DNA of 64,000 bases from Trichoplax adhaerens (GCF_000150275.1 NW_002060946.1:3447035-3511034); one strand, 5' to 3'; shown: positions 1 to 13,354, counted from the first letter of the stretch. Translations and numbers: made by a program. The notes: generated by a model not told the origin, from the letters alone.

Positions 1-315
1 AAAATGCTAAGATGATAGAGCATGTCCCCAAAGTTATACAGACATGATTGATTACCTAATACTGTATATATGATAAAATCCATTTAATACGGCTATGTTG
101 CTTGGGCACAACTATAGTATGCTACGGCTTGTTTTACAAGGGATAAAGCCAACACAAGTATCCTATGAAATACTGATTAAGGTTATTAGTACTTCTTGAG
201 CCATTTTACAGAGGCAGTGTCCTTAAAAATTTGATTGGTTAATTACTCTCTTTTAATTAATACTCTAATACAAATATGTCAAACTAGTATTACAAACATT
301 GTAATGATTGTTCTA
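1..315. other. 3' flank of syntrophin, no gene seen
   Basis: AT-rich sequence downstream of the syntrophin stop codon. No coding exon, repeat or obvious poly(A) signal on the minus strand was recognised. Confidence 0.5.
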
Positions 316-2529
316 TCAACAATACAATCCTAGCCTGGTGGTTTTTGCAGATAGAAACGTGTGTAAGATAAACACAACCGGCTTAGGACAGCCATGAAGA
401 TCCAATTCCTAATAAAGTGACATTCAATTTGCAAAAACAGTTATCTACGTAAGTATGAGCACAAGGTTAAGATTGCTAATCCGTTGCCCGTTGAAATTTG
501 TTGCTAAAAACTTACTTGTGCTCCATCGTCACCTCCAAAATCGAGGTATAAAAAGCGCTGTCCATCATCTGAGGACATTCTAAGTCTTTCGTATGGGTAC
601 CGCCAAATGATTCGGGGGATTCGGTGCCTACCATCAGGAGATGATCTTGCAGCCGCTAAACAAAAGCCATCTTCCCAATGAAGTGTTAGTCTTGCATCTT
701 CATTCTTATGCGTTACCGCTATTGTTAATAAGTATACAAAGTGTTAGCTTTTCAAGTTGGCATGTGGTTAGTCTAGCGCGTTCAAGTTGCAGAATGAACT
801 AGGCTATGGTCTAGATAGCAATATCGAAGGCAATAATTTTACTAACCGCAGCTAATTTCTTTAATTAGTGCTGCCGCTGCATGGGCTCCCTGTACCAATG
901 CACGAGACCATGATTTCATTGCACGATTCGTTTCCGTACGAAAAACGTGGGTTTCTACACCATTTCGCGAGCCAGTGCGTGTAGCAAATATCCAATCATT
1001 ATTACGTGTATTGTTGCTGCAACTAATTAATCTTGTTGCAAGCAAAGGATGACTAACAACTGGCGTTGACCACTCATCTCTCGACCATGGGATGCTTTTA
1101 TACAATAAGATATCTTTAGCAGTGAGGGCAACGAAAGCTGGTTTCCATTTCTTGATTTCTCGAATGTTTTCGGAACTGTAATATATTATGATAATTTGAT
1201 CTATGTGAATATTTTAGTGAATAAAGTCATACTGACAAAGGTGATAAGTTATGGTAATATTCATAACTTCATTTAAGTTCGCTTAAGGTCAATGAATTGT
1301 AAAGACATCGGCTATTTCACTTGCGTATTATCTAATATTATTAGCTAAGAGTACTAATTGCAAATGAGCTCTATCTTTCATACTGTACACCATTTACTAT
1401 ACTTGACAATCTTGACCTTGATAATTTACTTGAAGTGTTTTATGAATGAATTTTGTCAATACAAGTGCAAGTGCTGAGTGGTCTTATTACGTTGTAATTG
1501 TACAACAGAAACTATTGTATTGTATCACAGAGTAAAATACCTTGCAGTGGTTATTTGTTCATGTAACCAACCCATTTGCTTTATTTCACGGCTATTACCA
1601 ATTGCATCTAGCACTTGATTGGCTTCATCAATTGCCACTTTAATCTGAAGTTCAGCGTTATGGCTAATAGCCTCAAACCATTGATCGAATTCATCTTGAT
1701 CTTTACAGCGTAATATGCATGCAGGGCAGCCATCGCTGGTTCGAATTTCAAATGTTGTATTGGTTTTATTGTGAACTGATGGTGAAATTAACTGGGTTAG
1801 GTGGCATAACTTTAAGGGTATCGTTTTGACTTCTCGCCAATTTTGAAATCCGCTCGAATTTTCACCATTTGTCGACGTTTCCACTTCAGAAACCAATGAA
1901 CTCAGCAGCTGTTGGCGAGAACGTATATCATGATCTTGTAAATATTTTACCTGTAGCACAACTTCACGTCCAGATAACTTTAAGGCTTTGACAGCATGAT
2001 CGTGCGTAGCATTGGTTAGATCGACGCCATTGACTGATAAGATAGCATCACCAACATATAGACTGTTTGTTTGTTCAGCGGCCAAGCCTTTAAAAATTTT
2101 CGATATTGTTATTGGTAATTTATTTTCGATTCCACCTTTAATACTGATGCCAAGGCCTCCAATATCTTGTTTAACAACTGTTACTTGGCGTACTTGATCC
2201 AAGATGGAGTTGGGTGGTTGGCTTGATTCAGCGTCATTGGCAATAGTAGTGTTATCAGTAGTATCATTATCTTGATCGATATTGATCGATTGAGCGATGG
2301 TGGAATCATCGTTCTGTTGCTCTCCTGAATTAGTTGGTTGAGTTGTATCTTGCTCTTGTTGGTTTGGTGGTTGATCTTTTGTTTTTTGTTGGGGTATCAA
2401 TTTGGATACTTTATCGCTCTCTAAACTGATGGTTAACAATTCGCCCTTTAGCGTTACGAGAGTCCGAAGCCATTCTTCGGTGGCCGGCCTATACAAGTCT
2501 AGAAATCCGTTAAGGCTTGCGTGTGCCAT
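316..2529 (-). CDS. SNT: Syntrophin (alpha/beta-type dystrophin-associated adaptor), 4 coding exons
   Basis: Exons on the minus strand are 1541-2529, 847-1175, 516-718 and 316-408. They join in phase to 537 residues, the usual syntrophin length. The first exon holds the N-terminal half of the split PH1 domain (about residues 8-40), an acidic Q/N/T-rich insert, a PDZ domain (about 113-196) with the carboxylate-binding loop GLGISI, and the start of the second PH region. Exon 2 gives the conserved block WSRDEW...HVFRTE...[12 protein letters not shown]. Exons 3 and 4 give the syntrophin-unique C-terminal region, including [18 protein letters not shown] and [10 protein letters not shown]. Family knowledge: syntrophins bind dystrophin or dystrobrevin through this C-terminus and recruit channels and signalling proteins to the membrane through PDZ. 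The alpha or beta class cannot be assigned by eye. The start at 2529 is the first ATG of an open frame and gives a plausible N-terminus. It is head-to-head with IMPACT, 6.5 kb away. Confidence 0.95.
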
Positions 2530-2785
2530 ATCACTTGATGTATTGGAACTCGTCGTTCTTACAAGTCGCCACTCAAACTGGATAGAGCTGAATGAAAGCT
2601 GTAAACTCGATGCTCACAAGGAATCGAATGGGGGGGAGCATAGAGTAGAAGCGAATCAATTCTTTTTAACCCACTAATCTGAAATGTATCAATGTCAGGG
2701 CTTAAGTGAGTGCGTGATTGTGTACGCACTTTATATAACCTCGATGTCTCTAATCTTTGAGTGGGTTTTTGATTGACAGTCCAGT

Positions 2786-2870
2786 CCAGTACAGTACGCA
2801 CATGATAGGCAGTGGAGTACTGTACTGTCTGCACTGTACTGTACACTACAGTATACTGTAGTACAGTAAA
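2786..2870. repeat. TACTG/TACAG low-complexity island
   Basis: The sequence is built almost entirely of the words TACTG, TACAG and GTACA around GTAC cores, so it is close to its own reverse complement. It lies about 250 bp upstream of the syntrophin start. The same sequence class recurs at 3063-3120, 3285-3325, 3410-3500, 3710-3960, 4220-4415, 8325-8450, 25055-25260 and 43500-43560. Confidence 0.8.
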
Positions 2871-3223
2871 AATAATGGTCCGCCATTAAAACGATTTTTT
2901 TACTATCTATTGACATAGTACGTTCATGTTATCATGATAATCTATCTTGGGAGATATCTTTCTATGGGTATAGATGTCATATATAAATACTATGCAGGAA
3001 TTTGAACGAAATACAACTTTGATTTTTGAACGAAGGGGAGACATCGAAAGTCATCAGATTGTACAGCTTACTACTGTACAGTGTACAGTGTACAGTAGTA
3101 GTGCCGTACTACATGTAGACTTACTGTGCTGTATCAGCTGTTCAATGAACTCTTCCCTCTTTGATGAAGTTTACTGACTGTGAGAACATTGCAAATCAAT
3201 AGAGTAGAGCAGAGTCTGCGTAC

Positions 3224-3530
3224 AAAAGCTTAACATGAACCCTTCAACAATAGCCAATAGGATTGCATGGAAGACAGCAGTACAGTACAGAACTGCACAG
3301 TAGCATAGTACTGTACAGTACATCGTTGGCTTGTAAAATGATGTCTCAAAGTAACTTCAAAAGCTTAACATTAACCCTTCATCAATAGCCAATAGGATTG
3401 CATGGAAGACTGCAGTACTGTACAGTACTGTACAGTACTGTACAGAACTGCACAGTAACATAGTACAGTACAGTACTGTACAATGTACTGTACATCGTTG
3501 GCTTGTAAAATTATGTCTCAAAGTAACTTC
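3224..3530. repeat. Head-to-tail tandem duplication with an expanding GTACAGTACT core
   Basis: Copy 1 is 3224-3358 (135 bp) and copy 2 is 3359-3530 (172 bp). Both start with AAAAGCTTAACAT, continue through AATAGCCAATAGGATTGC, and end at AAAGTAACTTC with no spacer. The copies are nearly identical outside a central GTACAGTACT tract, which is about 37 bp longer in copy 2. The tract is therefore the unstable part. Confidence 0.85.
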
Positions 3531-3704
3531 ATCATCACACAGTAGCCAATATTCACAGACGTAGTTTCGTCCAATCTCCGCTAGATTCAAAAGTGAAAAT
3601 GAACTGACTGTTGAATAGAATATTGACAGTAATTTATTTTTGAGCTAAAATGAAATACATTGAAAGTCCCACTGTACCATTGCTGCAGCTAGTGAGCCCA
3701 TAAA

Positions 3705-3985
3705 AGAATACGTACTGTACTGTACTGTATATGGTATACTGTACCGTCTGTACGTACAGTATGCAAAGATTTGCAACAGTGCAGAAGCAATTTTGTTGTA
3801 CAGTATTGGTCTGTAGACTGTACAGTACTGTATACTGTACAGACCAACGGACACTGTACAGTATAGTAGTGTAGGGTGGCCCAAAACAGGCGTAGCCGTG
3901 TACAGTACAATACACTAGAGAGTACAGTACTGTGCCTAGAGCTTTTGTGACGTTTGCTTTAATATGGTCCGGTGGTATTATTATC
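3705..3985. repeat. TACTG/TACAG low-complexity island
   Basis: Dense runs of GTACAGTACTGTATACTGTAC-type sequence, near-palindromic throughout. It is open in several frames on both strands only because the words rarely form stops. No protein domain is seen. Confidence 0.75.
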
Positions 3986-4219
3986 TTTCTATATACAGTA
4001 CTGTATTTTTTCTTTCTTTTGTCAAGACTAACGTATAAATACGTATAAATAATGGAGTCAAATAAATAAAATAGAAACAAAGAGTAACTATCCAGTCATT
4101 GAATATATTGCAATAACCAATGGCTGGCTAAGTACTATACTGTACCTATTGCACAAGTTGAGATACAGAGTTACACTATTGCGCGGGTGAAATGAAAAAT
4201 TGCCGCGTTAAAAGTCCAT

Positions 4220-4415
4220 GTCACTTTGTACAGCACTATGCACCGTGTACAGTACTGTACGTGCACAGTACAGACTACAGTACTATACTACAGTACAGTA
4301 TACAGTACTGTGCTGTACTGTACTGTATGGTGGAGAAAATGGGTCCAAATCATTGTATCCGTGTACTCTACTGTACACTGTACTGTATAAAGTCAGATAC
4401 CGTCGTACAGTACAA
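4220..4415. repeat. TACTG/TACAG low-complexity island
   Basis: About 200 bp in which CTGTAC, GTACAG and TACTGTAC words alternate, with multiple overlapping palindromes. Same family as the islands at 2786 and 3705. Confidence 0.75.
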
Positions 4416-7233
4416 GTGTACATGGACTCGATCAACTCAGAGAGACTTCTAGATTGCAATATTTATTGGAGGACTGGTTGAGAGGACACATGCGGATAAG
4501 TTGAACTTATCCAATTGACTTACTATTGACTCTTTGGACGGAATCGTTTCGCCGCCCTCGCTGATAACCTAAAGCCGATACAACATCTCCTCCCCAATTA
4601 AAAGACTTCTTCATTTTCTGCAACACTGCACGTGATGCAAATTGCGTCGGTTGATTTTACAAATCTCTAATCATCTATCCCAAGATTTCAAGCATTAACG
4701 CCCTACAGCAGGTATGTAAAAATGATGTAGTAAATATTGTGTATGTCTTCTCAGGTGTTTATTCAATTTCCTGGATAGTAACAAGTTCCATAGTATATAT
4801 TGCTATCTCTCCAAACCTTTTCACAAAGTCACGTAATTTATATCATGAATCAGAGGTCGCTATTGTACAAGTTACATTATCAAACGTTGATATTTTTGTC
4901 AATCAATCGATGCCGCTATAGATACACAGCTCATACGTAATAAGATTCTATTTACGTGTTAATGTTCAAGTGAAATAAGTGCGGTGTTATTAGGGTATGA
5001 ATATCAAGTCGATAGCTTACGATTTTGAAGATAGATAGCTCGTTACGGGTGTTGAGACGAGAATATTTCATTATTAAATATTTATCTGGTGGGGTAAGTG
5101 AGTATAACTTTCCAAGTACTTATGCACTATACTGTACACTGTACAGGTAAGATGAGTTGATCCAAGTTTTATGGATTACAGTATGCCGCTCCGAATTTTA
5201 AATCCATATAAACTGCACGGAATAAAGCGGCACATGACCGGCTGATTCATTACTTAGCCATAGAAATCACTCTGTACCCTGTGTTGTACTGTACATTTGT
5301 ACAATATAGTATCCACAAAATACGTACAGCTCTGCAGGTACGTATAGTAGATGGACTCATTCGAGTTTGTACTTTGTACTTATATAGTAAAATCGGTGTT
5401 ATTAGTCCGTGCAAATAAATAAACTTTGACGGTAATCAGTATTGTAAATATTAAGTTTTGGCTTGCTTAAATCAAGTGATGCGAAAAGTTTCCCTTCGTT
5501 CAAAGTTAAATCGATTGTTCAGTTTTCGTTTAACCAATCAAATCATAGTGACAGTCGTGCGACGATGGTAGCACTACACCTAGCAGCAGTTAGGGAGATT
5601 AATCTTCTAATGTCGGAATATTGTATTCTATTACTGGTAATAATAAAAAAAAAATAGATGCAATCTTGTTGCATGTTACCAATCGAACTGTTTTATTGGT
5701 AATTGAATAAAGATGTGTTTCATTTCAGTATCATAGCTTACACACAATGCGCTATTCAGGAATCAAATTGGAGAGTTATGCGACAGTGTCTGTCTGGGAT
5801 GATGCTCCATTAACGGCTAAGTTTTTCGATAGAAAACTCAACTATAATAACATGCATCTTCGTAACGGTATACACGTACTATATCAATGTGAACCCCAGG
5901 GGCACTCTTGAATACACTATACAATAGTTGCTTGTCTTGCCTAGTATTGACTGCGTAACCTGAATATTCTAGACCAAAGGCGATTCGAATGATACTCTCC
6001 TTCCATGACAGCTACTGCACTTGTATTGACCTACAATGCAGATGCATCAACAATTTTGTGTTTCAATGATTGGTGATTAGTTGGAAACAGTGCGCTTAAG
6101 CTGAAGTTAGTATCGTCTATGTACTGTACAGTATTGTACTATATTGGTGCGTAGAAGTACCTGATTGATCTGGTTGGACGGTACCTCTACAGTTGACAGT
6201 GATTATCTCTCTTTTAGCAAAGGTGGTAATAATACAGTACAATAATTCTACTTTATCTTTATTGCAAAGGATAAATTTGCTTTTTTAATTTGTTTTAATT
6301 GAAATCTCTCTCTATCTTTGTATTGTTGTGAGTTCTTTAAAGTGATCCTGCTGTGTTTTGTAAGTTAACCAGATGGAGTTTCTTAGACCGAGTGACTTCG
6401 TACAGCACTGTACAGTGTACAGTGTACAGTACGTATATGACATTGATTATTAGCGAAGATTCTAGTGCCTTCTTGTTGTTAGTCGATGCCCGTTTGTATG
6501 TTTATGCTACGTTCGTGTTTATATATATATACTGTATAGACTTGGATACTAGTCACATTCCATTCCCCCGAGTATCTGGATGTTTTGATACCAACTGTAG
6601 CCAGAGTAAAATGTCATAAGAATACATCTAATACAGTATAAGAATCGTGTATCGTTTTTGCTTCATCATTGCAACGTACTATTTGGTATATTATTGTACT
6701 GTAGATGGATATAGCCAGGGGGTATTGGTATTGCTATTGTTATTACTACACTATTAACTGCTATTCATGTGCGGTATATAGCACACGTGAGCGCTGGCTT
6801 GGATTGATTGATTTGGTACCCTAACCCCACGTGTTCATATTTAGAAGTTAGTCCTTCTGTGATCATCACGCATCGTTCTGTTTGCTTATTTACTGTTGTG
6901 TTGGAAAAGAATTGGTTGAAACTTGATGTTACTATAGTAGACGTGAGAAAGGTTCGGTTCAATCCCTTTATGTTGTATATAACTTTACTGTGCACTACAG
7001 TATATATATACAGTACAGTACGCTAACTACACGAAGCATGTAGAATGGGGGGCTTGTGGTATCTTGGTTGTTAGTTGTTACTCTGAAGTGCGGTTCGATA
7101 TCAATTGTGAAAAATTTCTTCCTAGGACGTTCAGTGATGTACAGTAAACGACATATATATATATATACTGTATTGTAAAAGTACATGTACATTGTACACT
7201 TGTACAGTACAGTAAGCAAAGGTTTTTCTTTTT

Positions 7234-7545
7234 TTCTTTCTTTAATGTCTATCAAGTAAAAATGTTGCCAAACTACAGACTGTATGGTTACTCTAGCTGA
7301 CTAGGAGTACCAATGGGTGGGGGCTGGCGTGGGCTTATTTTGGACATCATTTGTTCTTTCTTTCTTGGGAAAATGAACGATATGCCCCTAAAATATAGTG
7401 GCATATCGTTCATTTTCCCTTCTTTCTTCAATGTCTATCAAGTAAAAATGTTGCCAAACTACAGACTGTATGGTTACTCTAGCTGACTAGGAGAACCAAT
7501 GGGTGGGGGGGGGCAGGCGTGGGCTTATTTTGGACATCATTTGTT
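7234..7545. repeat. Direct repeats of ~120 bp flanking a 20-bp-stem hairpin
   Basis: A ~120 bp segment at 7234-7354 is repeated at 7421-7545, offset 186 bp and nearly identical (shared core ATGTCTATCAAGTAAAAATG). Between the copies lies a perfect inverted repeat: 7367-7386 pairs with 7400-7419 (20 bp arms, 13 bp loop). The arrangement resembles a small foldback element or MITE beside a duplicated flank, or a duplication caused by the hairpin. Confidence 0.8.
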
Positions 7546-7833
7546 TGACTATCGACTCCACTACAGTATTGAAGGGTACTCTACAGTCTACTGTACAGTA
7601 TACTGTGACTGTGACAAGTCAGTGACCAGTGACCACTGTGTGGGGCGCACTAACATTAGCAGAGGCAATGGATCGAGTGCGTCTGCGTAGATGATTGATT
7701 ATTTTTTCTTTCCAAGTTTTGTATTTCTTGTCAGTTTATTAGTTATCAGTTATCGCCTCATCATGATGTAATTTAAATTAAATTTCAATTCAATTGTGGA
7801 AAAAATAATTGGCGATGAAGAAATTGAAATTGG

Positions 7834-7999
7834 TCATTTCCCTTATTGAATCATCCTATCTTGCTGCTGTTGTGTTGTATATTGATGAAAATGGAGTCGG
7901 ATCGGATGAATGACTTTCATTTCCCTTATTGAATCATCCTATCTTGCTACTGTTGTGTTGTATATTGACGAAAATGGAGTCGGATCGGATGAATCACTT
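7834..7999. repeat. 83-bp tandem duplication
   Basis: Two head-to-tail copies starting TCATTTCCCTTATTGAATCA, at 7834 and 7917. They differ at only a few positions. No coding sequence was recognised. Confidence 0.85.
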
Positions 8000-8324
8000 G
8001 ATGATTGGCAATAGCCAAATGACTGAATGACTCTACTTTGCCTACAGTATGCTGCCTAGGCCTGCGACTTTGAAATTAAATTATTCTATTAGAATAATAA
8101 TATTTATTATGAAAGCATACCCTACCATACCATACCTTACTGTCAGCATGTAGCGTTGATCAACATGACGCAAAGCAAACAAATAATAGTGATTTGATGT
8201 CCTTGTATAATATTGCATAGTTCAAGGAATTTCTTGCTTGTTGACTTGGTGTATGGGTTGGGGTTATGAACATGCTGTGCACTGTCTGATTACCGACAGT
8301 AACGCCATGATTCCACTGAGAAAA

Positions 8325-8450
8325 CGATATTGTACTCTACACTACTGTACTCTACTTGATGGGTATGGAATGGTGGACGAGTACTGTACGATAGACCGTA
8401 GTACTGTATTGTACACTGTACTCTACTGTACTGTACTGAACATGCGGTGG
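8325..8450. repeat. TACTG/TACAG low-complexity island
   Basis: Near-palindromic GTAC-rich sequence of the same class as those near 2.8-4.4 kb. It lies about 600 bp upstream of the IMPACT start codon. Confidence 0.7.
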
Positions 8451-9031
8451 CATCATCACTGTTAAGTAGCGGAGATCGAGATGATTGGCCTTATTAATTA
8501 ATTATTAGCTGAAGACATAAATAATCCTTCACGATGGCCTATCATGGAGATTGAGCAGTTGCTAATTAGGCGATGTTGAATTCTGAAGTTATTACGACTA
8601 CAACGGACAGCAAGTTGCTACTTGAAGCTTTTTGACATTCAATACTGTACTACTTGATCTTTATCGATCGTAAGGCATTGTTCGCAAATTGAAACTTTCA
8701 TCGTGCTAGCGATACAGTCATAATCCATTAATCGGTATGTGCATATTGTATGCATGCGTTAACAGTTTACAAATATCCCAATCAAGATTGATATACTTGC
8801 TAGCGATCTACATCCTCATTTATGTCATATCTTAACAGCTGTTCAGTGTTCACCTTGAAAATCCAATCTTAATATGTACTATAGGAGCTCATTGTGAAAC
8901 TTTTGTATTGATTAGCTCTACCGTAAGCTCTAATAATTTTCATTTTCTATCGCAATATTGCAGTCCTTCCCTTTGGATACTTATTCTAATCAGTGGTGTA
9001 CCATCTGGATATAGTACACTTCGTACTATCA

Positions 9032-12000
9032 ATGGAAGAATTGCAAAGTGTCAACGATCATAACGAGTTAGCGCAGGTTAGTATCTTTGTACTATGAAAT
9101 TTCTCTTTTACTTCTTGCTTGCTAGCTAGGTCGAACAATCTGGACATTATTTTACGATGATGTTATCGCTGGCTATATTGTTGTTACTTTATAAGGGGTA
9201 ATGGCATAATCTTGTGGAAAATGTCTGATATCGCCATTGTCCTGCTTGGTTTCCAAGTTGATTAGAAACTCGACGATAGTATATGATACAGTAAAGCGTC
9301 AATTCCATACAACGTAGACATGAAGTTAATTATTTATTATGCACTTACACACAACTATCATAATGACAAAAATTTGTAGTTAAATTAGTATTCGCCTTAG
9401 TACCCTTTCCTATCCATTGCAAATTGCAGTGGTGCTGTAGTAGGTAGCAACTGATTAGCCCCCTAAAATGCGATCAACTTTATAGTATTGCGTTGCATTG
9501 CTTACTACTATTAAATTGCATGATCATTGGTTGAACTTAGTCATACGTTACAACAAGGGTTCTACATTGGACGAAGCTTAACGGGGCTGAATGATGTGTT
9601 TTTAGTGACATAGACTTATTATTAATACCAGAGATATTCCAGTAGAGGAAATGCCTGCTATCATGCTGATTTGCTGAATCCTGTCCCTGCATGCAACACG
9701 ACTTGGTATTACAGTAATTTACAACGGATGTTTCACTCAGTAGGAAACTAGTATAGAGGAGGAACTTTCTTCAATCTGCCATTTTAGTACAGCCGGTATG
9801 TGCCAAAAATACGACATTAAAATACAACGCTGTCTATCTCGATAGATTGAAGGTTACAGTCTCGTAGAAAGTTATGGTCGTGTATTCGTAATTAATTAGG
9901 AGATAATGTTTACTCCCTGTGTATACGTTCAAAGTATGGCTATAAATGTAATTGATAGACTGTTCTTTCAACGATTTTTCCAATAATTGTGTAACATGTA
10001 CTGTACGTATAATTCACACACTGTAGTATTGTATGATTTATGATTTTAGACAAAATTTTAATATTATTTACAACGAACAGATTTTATTTTGCTTGCTTAC
10101 TTGTATGACTTTGTACAATTGTGTTCATGTTAAGTATCACGTACTATACTGTACAGTAACTGATTAATTAGACAGTTTTTACTGTGATCATGGGTCAGTA
10201 TATCAGCATATTGACCGTGAACAATAATAGTACAGTCTGTTTACCAAGCGATTTTGTGCAGTATGCTAAACATGTACTGACTGTACTCTACTGTATTTTA
10301 TCAGAAAATAATAATAATAATATGCATCTTTATAATTTGCTATTGGCACCCCCTGTACAGTATGGTATGATATTTGATATTGAAGGATCGTTGAAAGTGA
10401 GTCATGCGTTGTAGCGGCCGTTCACTGTGTCTACTTACGGTTTAGGTGTTGCCACTTATTGTTACTGTAATGTTTAGTTGCTACTTTTTATCACTTAATA
10501 ACACAACATAGTATACTCAAAAGCCTACCTTGCCCTGCATGGCCATACTACGATACACATGTGGCTGTACCTTCAGAACTAACATATCCAATAGTAACTG
10601 TCTTATTTATGCTCTTTAGTGACTTACATGCAGTGTGTACATTACCGTAGACTCACGATACAGCTATTAAGTTGCGATCAGCCGTGTCGTGAACCTAATC
10701 ATGTGTTAAAAAAAATAATTTGTTAGTAAATCCCTATTAAATGTATAATAATCCTGATGGATGTGTTTGATAACACGTTGGCACTAGCATTACTTTAAAG
10801 TTATTGCGGCAATAGATAAAAACGTTATTAAGTCAGACATCATTATAAGGTTTTTGTTAATGTTAAGTATATATTATACACCGATTAGAAAGAAGAATTA
10901 GAGGCTTTAGCATCAATTTATGGCGATGATTGGTCAGTTATTGATGGGACATCAAGAATTTACGTCATTCGTTTGCAGAAGGATTACTTGGATTCGGTCG
11001 TATCCATTGAATTAAAGGTAGATTACCTTTTAGTTAACAACGTTGCTTAAATTTTTAAACATAGGATAAGTTAATACGTCTATGTATGTATGCACTGCTG
11101 ATAAAAGTACCATTTACGAACTTCAATTATAAAGTATTAAATCTGTACGCAGTGGATAGTGTAATAGAAGATATGTACTGCACGCTATTCACGAGTGTTT
11201 TACGCATTTACACCTAATTTGAACGTTAAAGCGAAATTTCAATACTGTAAATATTGTGTCGAGTATGTTCTGAAAAATTAAATGATATAAAGTATTACTT
11301 TACCTTCTGCGTAGAATTATGTAGAATTACCGGAGCAAATATTTATAAATGTTCTTGCTTATAATTTAAATCAGAGTCAGAATAATTGATTAGAGTAGAA
11401 TTTGCATAAATGATATAAAGTGCTTGAATGTTTTCTATATCTTCAAATTGGTTGAGTGTGCCTTAATCCTCGACATAAATATTAGATGTAGATGTAACTC
11501 TGATTGGGTATGTACTGATATATTCGTAGGTTCTACTCCCTGTAACCTATCCTACTGATAATGCACCGGAATACGAATTAACGTAATAATAAGTTACCTT
11601 TTTGATAAATGGTTACGTTGGTCTTTGATTATAAAATTGACTTTTTTCATCCATTAAAATTCTACCTAGGGCTAATTTCTTTAGTGAAGAAGAACATACC
11701 GAAATGTGTCATGCTCTTGATACGATTTATAAGTAAGTCGAATAACTTTGGTCAGTTGAAATGTTAATGTTTGAGATGTTACAACTGACCTTTGACAGCA
11801 ATTTTGAAAAGAACTTTTAATTTGATTTTACTTTCGAGAATAATTGGCCAGTGATATTGGTTTTTACTGTCGTTTCTTTAGCTTCTTTATGAATCTTTAC
11901 TATTAAATAAATAGCTTATATGAATATAGTTTCACTAAACCACAATACTTATTGCCTATTAGCGTTCTTATTCACTTACTCGTTATAGCGTTAATGGATT

Positions 12001-13343
12001 TTGCATATGTAATGTTTTCTGATTACGTATGTAACAGTGATAGTGGCGGTGAAGTTATTCTGTTCCAGTGGGTAGAAAAACTTCGTGAGTGTTTAGCTTG
12101 GAAGATTGAAAAAGAAAATTCTATCATTCAGCGTAGAAATTATGTAGCGAGCGGTAGCAACAGTATTGATGTATGTAACAATGTAATTTGATTTCAATAC
12201 ACTGTTAGATTGAATAATTTTGAGTATAATTAATTGATTGATACCCGCACTTAAAATAGAATTATTGCGGCAATTTTTAGATTAGTACGGTATATCAATC
12301 GTCCGGTTCAGACAATGAAATAGAATCCAAATTGGACGAAACAGATAACGCTGTAAATAGCGCACCTAGTACTAGTGCAATTATTGGCAAAGAAGGTAGA
12401 AATAACTAAAAATTTCGTCTACTGCAAAATATTTAGTCTATGTAATATTTTTAAACCTAACCTATTGCAGAAAACCCAGAGATTATCCATGGCGAACCTA
12501 TCGTAGATCGCAAGAGTGTATTTCAGGCTCATTTAGCAGTAGTAAAATGTGTTTCTGAGGTAAGTTGACAGATATAATCGTATTTATTATTAACGTATGG
12601 TCTCCTCTATTTATTTTACGGCGTTACTAATGGGATCAATTGCCAAAAAACTACTAGGTGGCCCGCATGAAAGATTCCCTTATGGAAAAGCGTAAAATTG
12701 CGCACGCATCTCATAATGTACTAGCATACAGGTGCAGAAATTGATCCGTTATTCCTGACATTCATTACAATTTTAAAAGTTTAACTTTATCGTGGCAATA
12801 TTTATCATAGAATTATTAATGAGGAACATGGGACGTATATACAGGATTGTGATGATGATGGAGAAAAAGCCGCTGGATCTAGATTACTACATTTATTAGA
12901 GGTAATTATTTTTTAGCCATCATTTTATTAACAAATATAAATCTTATTTCTACTTCGTAATATATTAACTATATCCTATGTTCTAATGTAGATACTTAAT
13001 ATTGAAAATGTGGCGGTAATCGTCAGTCGATGGTAAATTTGAATTATATTCTTTAACTATGCTTCCATAGGGGTGTTCAATGTATAATCACATTATGTTC
13101 ATAGGTATGGTGGAGTATTGCTAGGTGCTGATAGGTTTAAACATTATAATAATTGTGCTCGCGCTTTAATTTACCAAGCAGGACTCCCAAAGGTTACTAT
13201 TTAACACGAAGCTATAGTAATTTTAAACATAAATTGTCCATAACCGCTTTCTTATTCTATTTCAGGTTGATAAACATCGTAATCGTATTGCAGGAAGACA
13301 CGAAATATCTTCTAAGTGTCCTCTACGAGCAGTGACACCTTGA
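9032..13343 (+). CDS. IMPACT: IMPACT homologue (RWD + UPF0029 domain), 12 coding exons
   Basis: Exons: 9032-9076, 10889-11017, 11530-11582, 11670-11732, 12038-12170, 12281-12395, 12471-12559, 12658-12731, 12811-12901, 12992-13032, 13105-13192, 13266-13343. They join in phase to 332 residues (human IMPACT is about 320). The N-terminal RWD domain begins at about residue 16 (EELEALASIYGDDW) and carries the proline motif LLPVTYPTDNAPEY and FQWVEKLRECL. The C-terminal IMPACT/UPF0029 domain shows HGEPIVDRKSVFQAHLA, a KIAHASHNVLAYR segment, DDDGEKAAGSRLL, and the WYGGVLLGADRFKHYNNCAR signature. Family knowledge: IMPACT binds GCN1 through RWD and limits GCN2 activation and eIF2-alpha phosphorylation, in the cytosol. 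A serine- and acid-rich linker (exon 6) separates the domains. An AATAAA lies 12 nt past the stop. Intron 1 is the longest (1.8 kb). Confidence 0.95.
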
Positions 13344-13354
13344 TACAGAGCAGT

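Larger units (their letters stand above)
2530..9031. other. Divergent intergenic region, repeat-rich
   Basis: This 6.5 kb lies between the starts of syntrophin (-) and IMPACT (+). I found no conserved exon in either strand. It contains several islands of TACTG/TACAG low-complexity sequence, three local tandem duplications and one long perfect hairpin, each listed separately. Short open frames in it follow the low-complexity sequence and show no recognisable domain. Confidence 0.7.

Noticed and set aside
3634-4481. Open frames of 73-148 codons on both strands
   Set aside because: They follow the TACTG/TACAG low-complexity sequence, overlap each other in several frames, and have no domain or splice signals.
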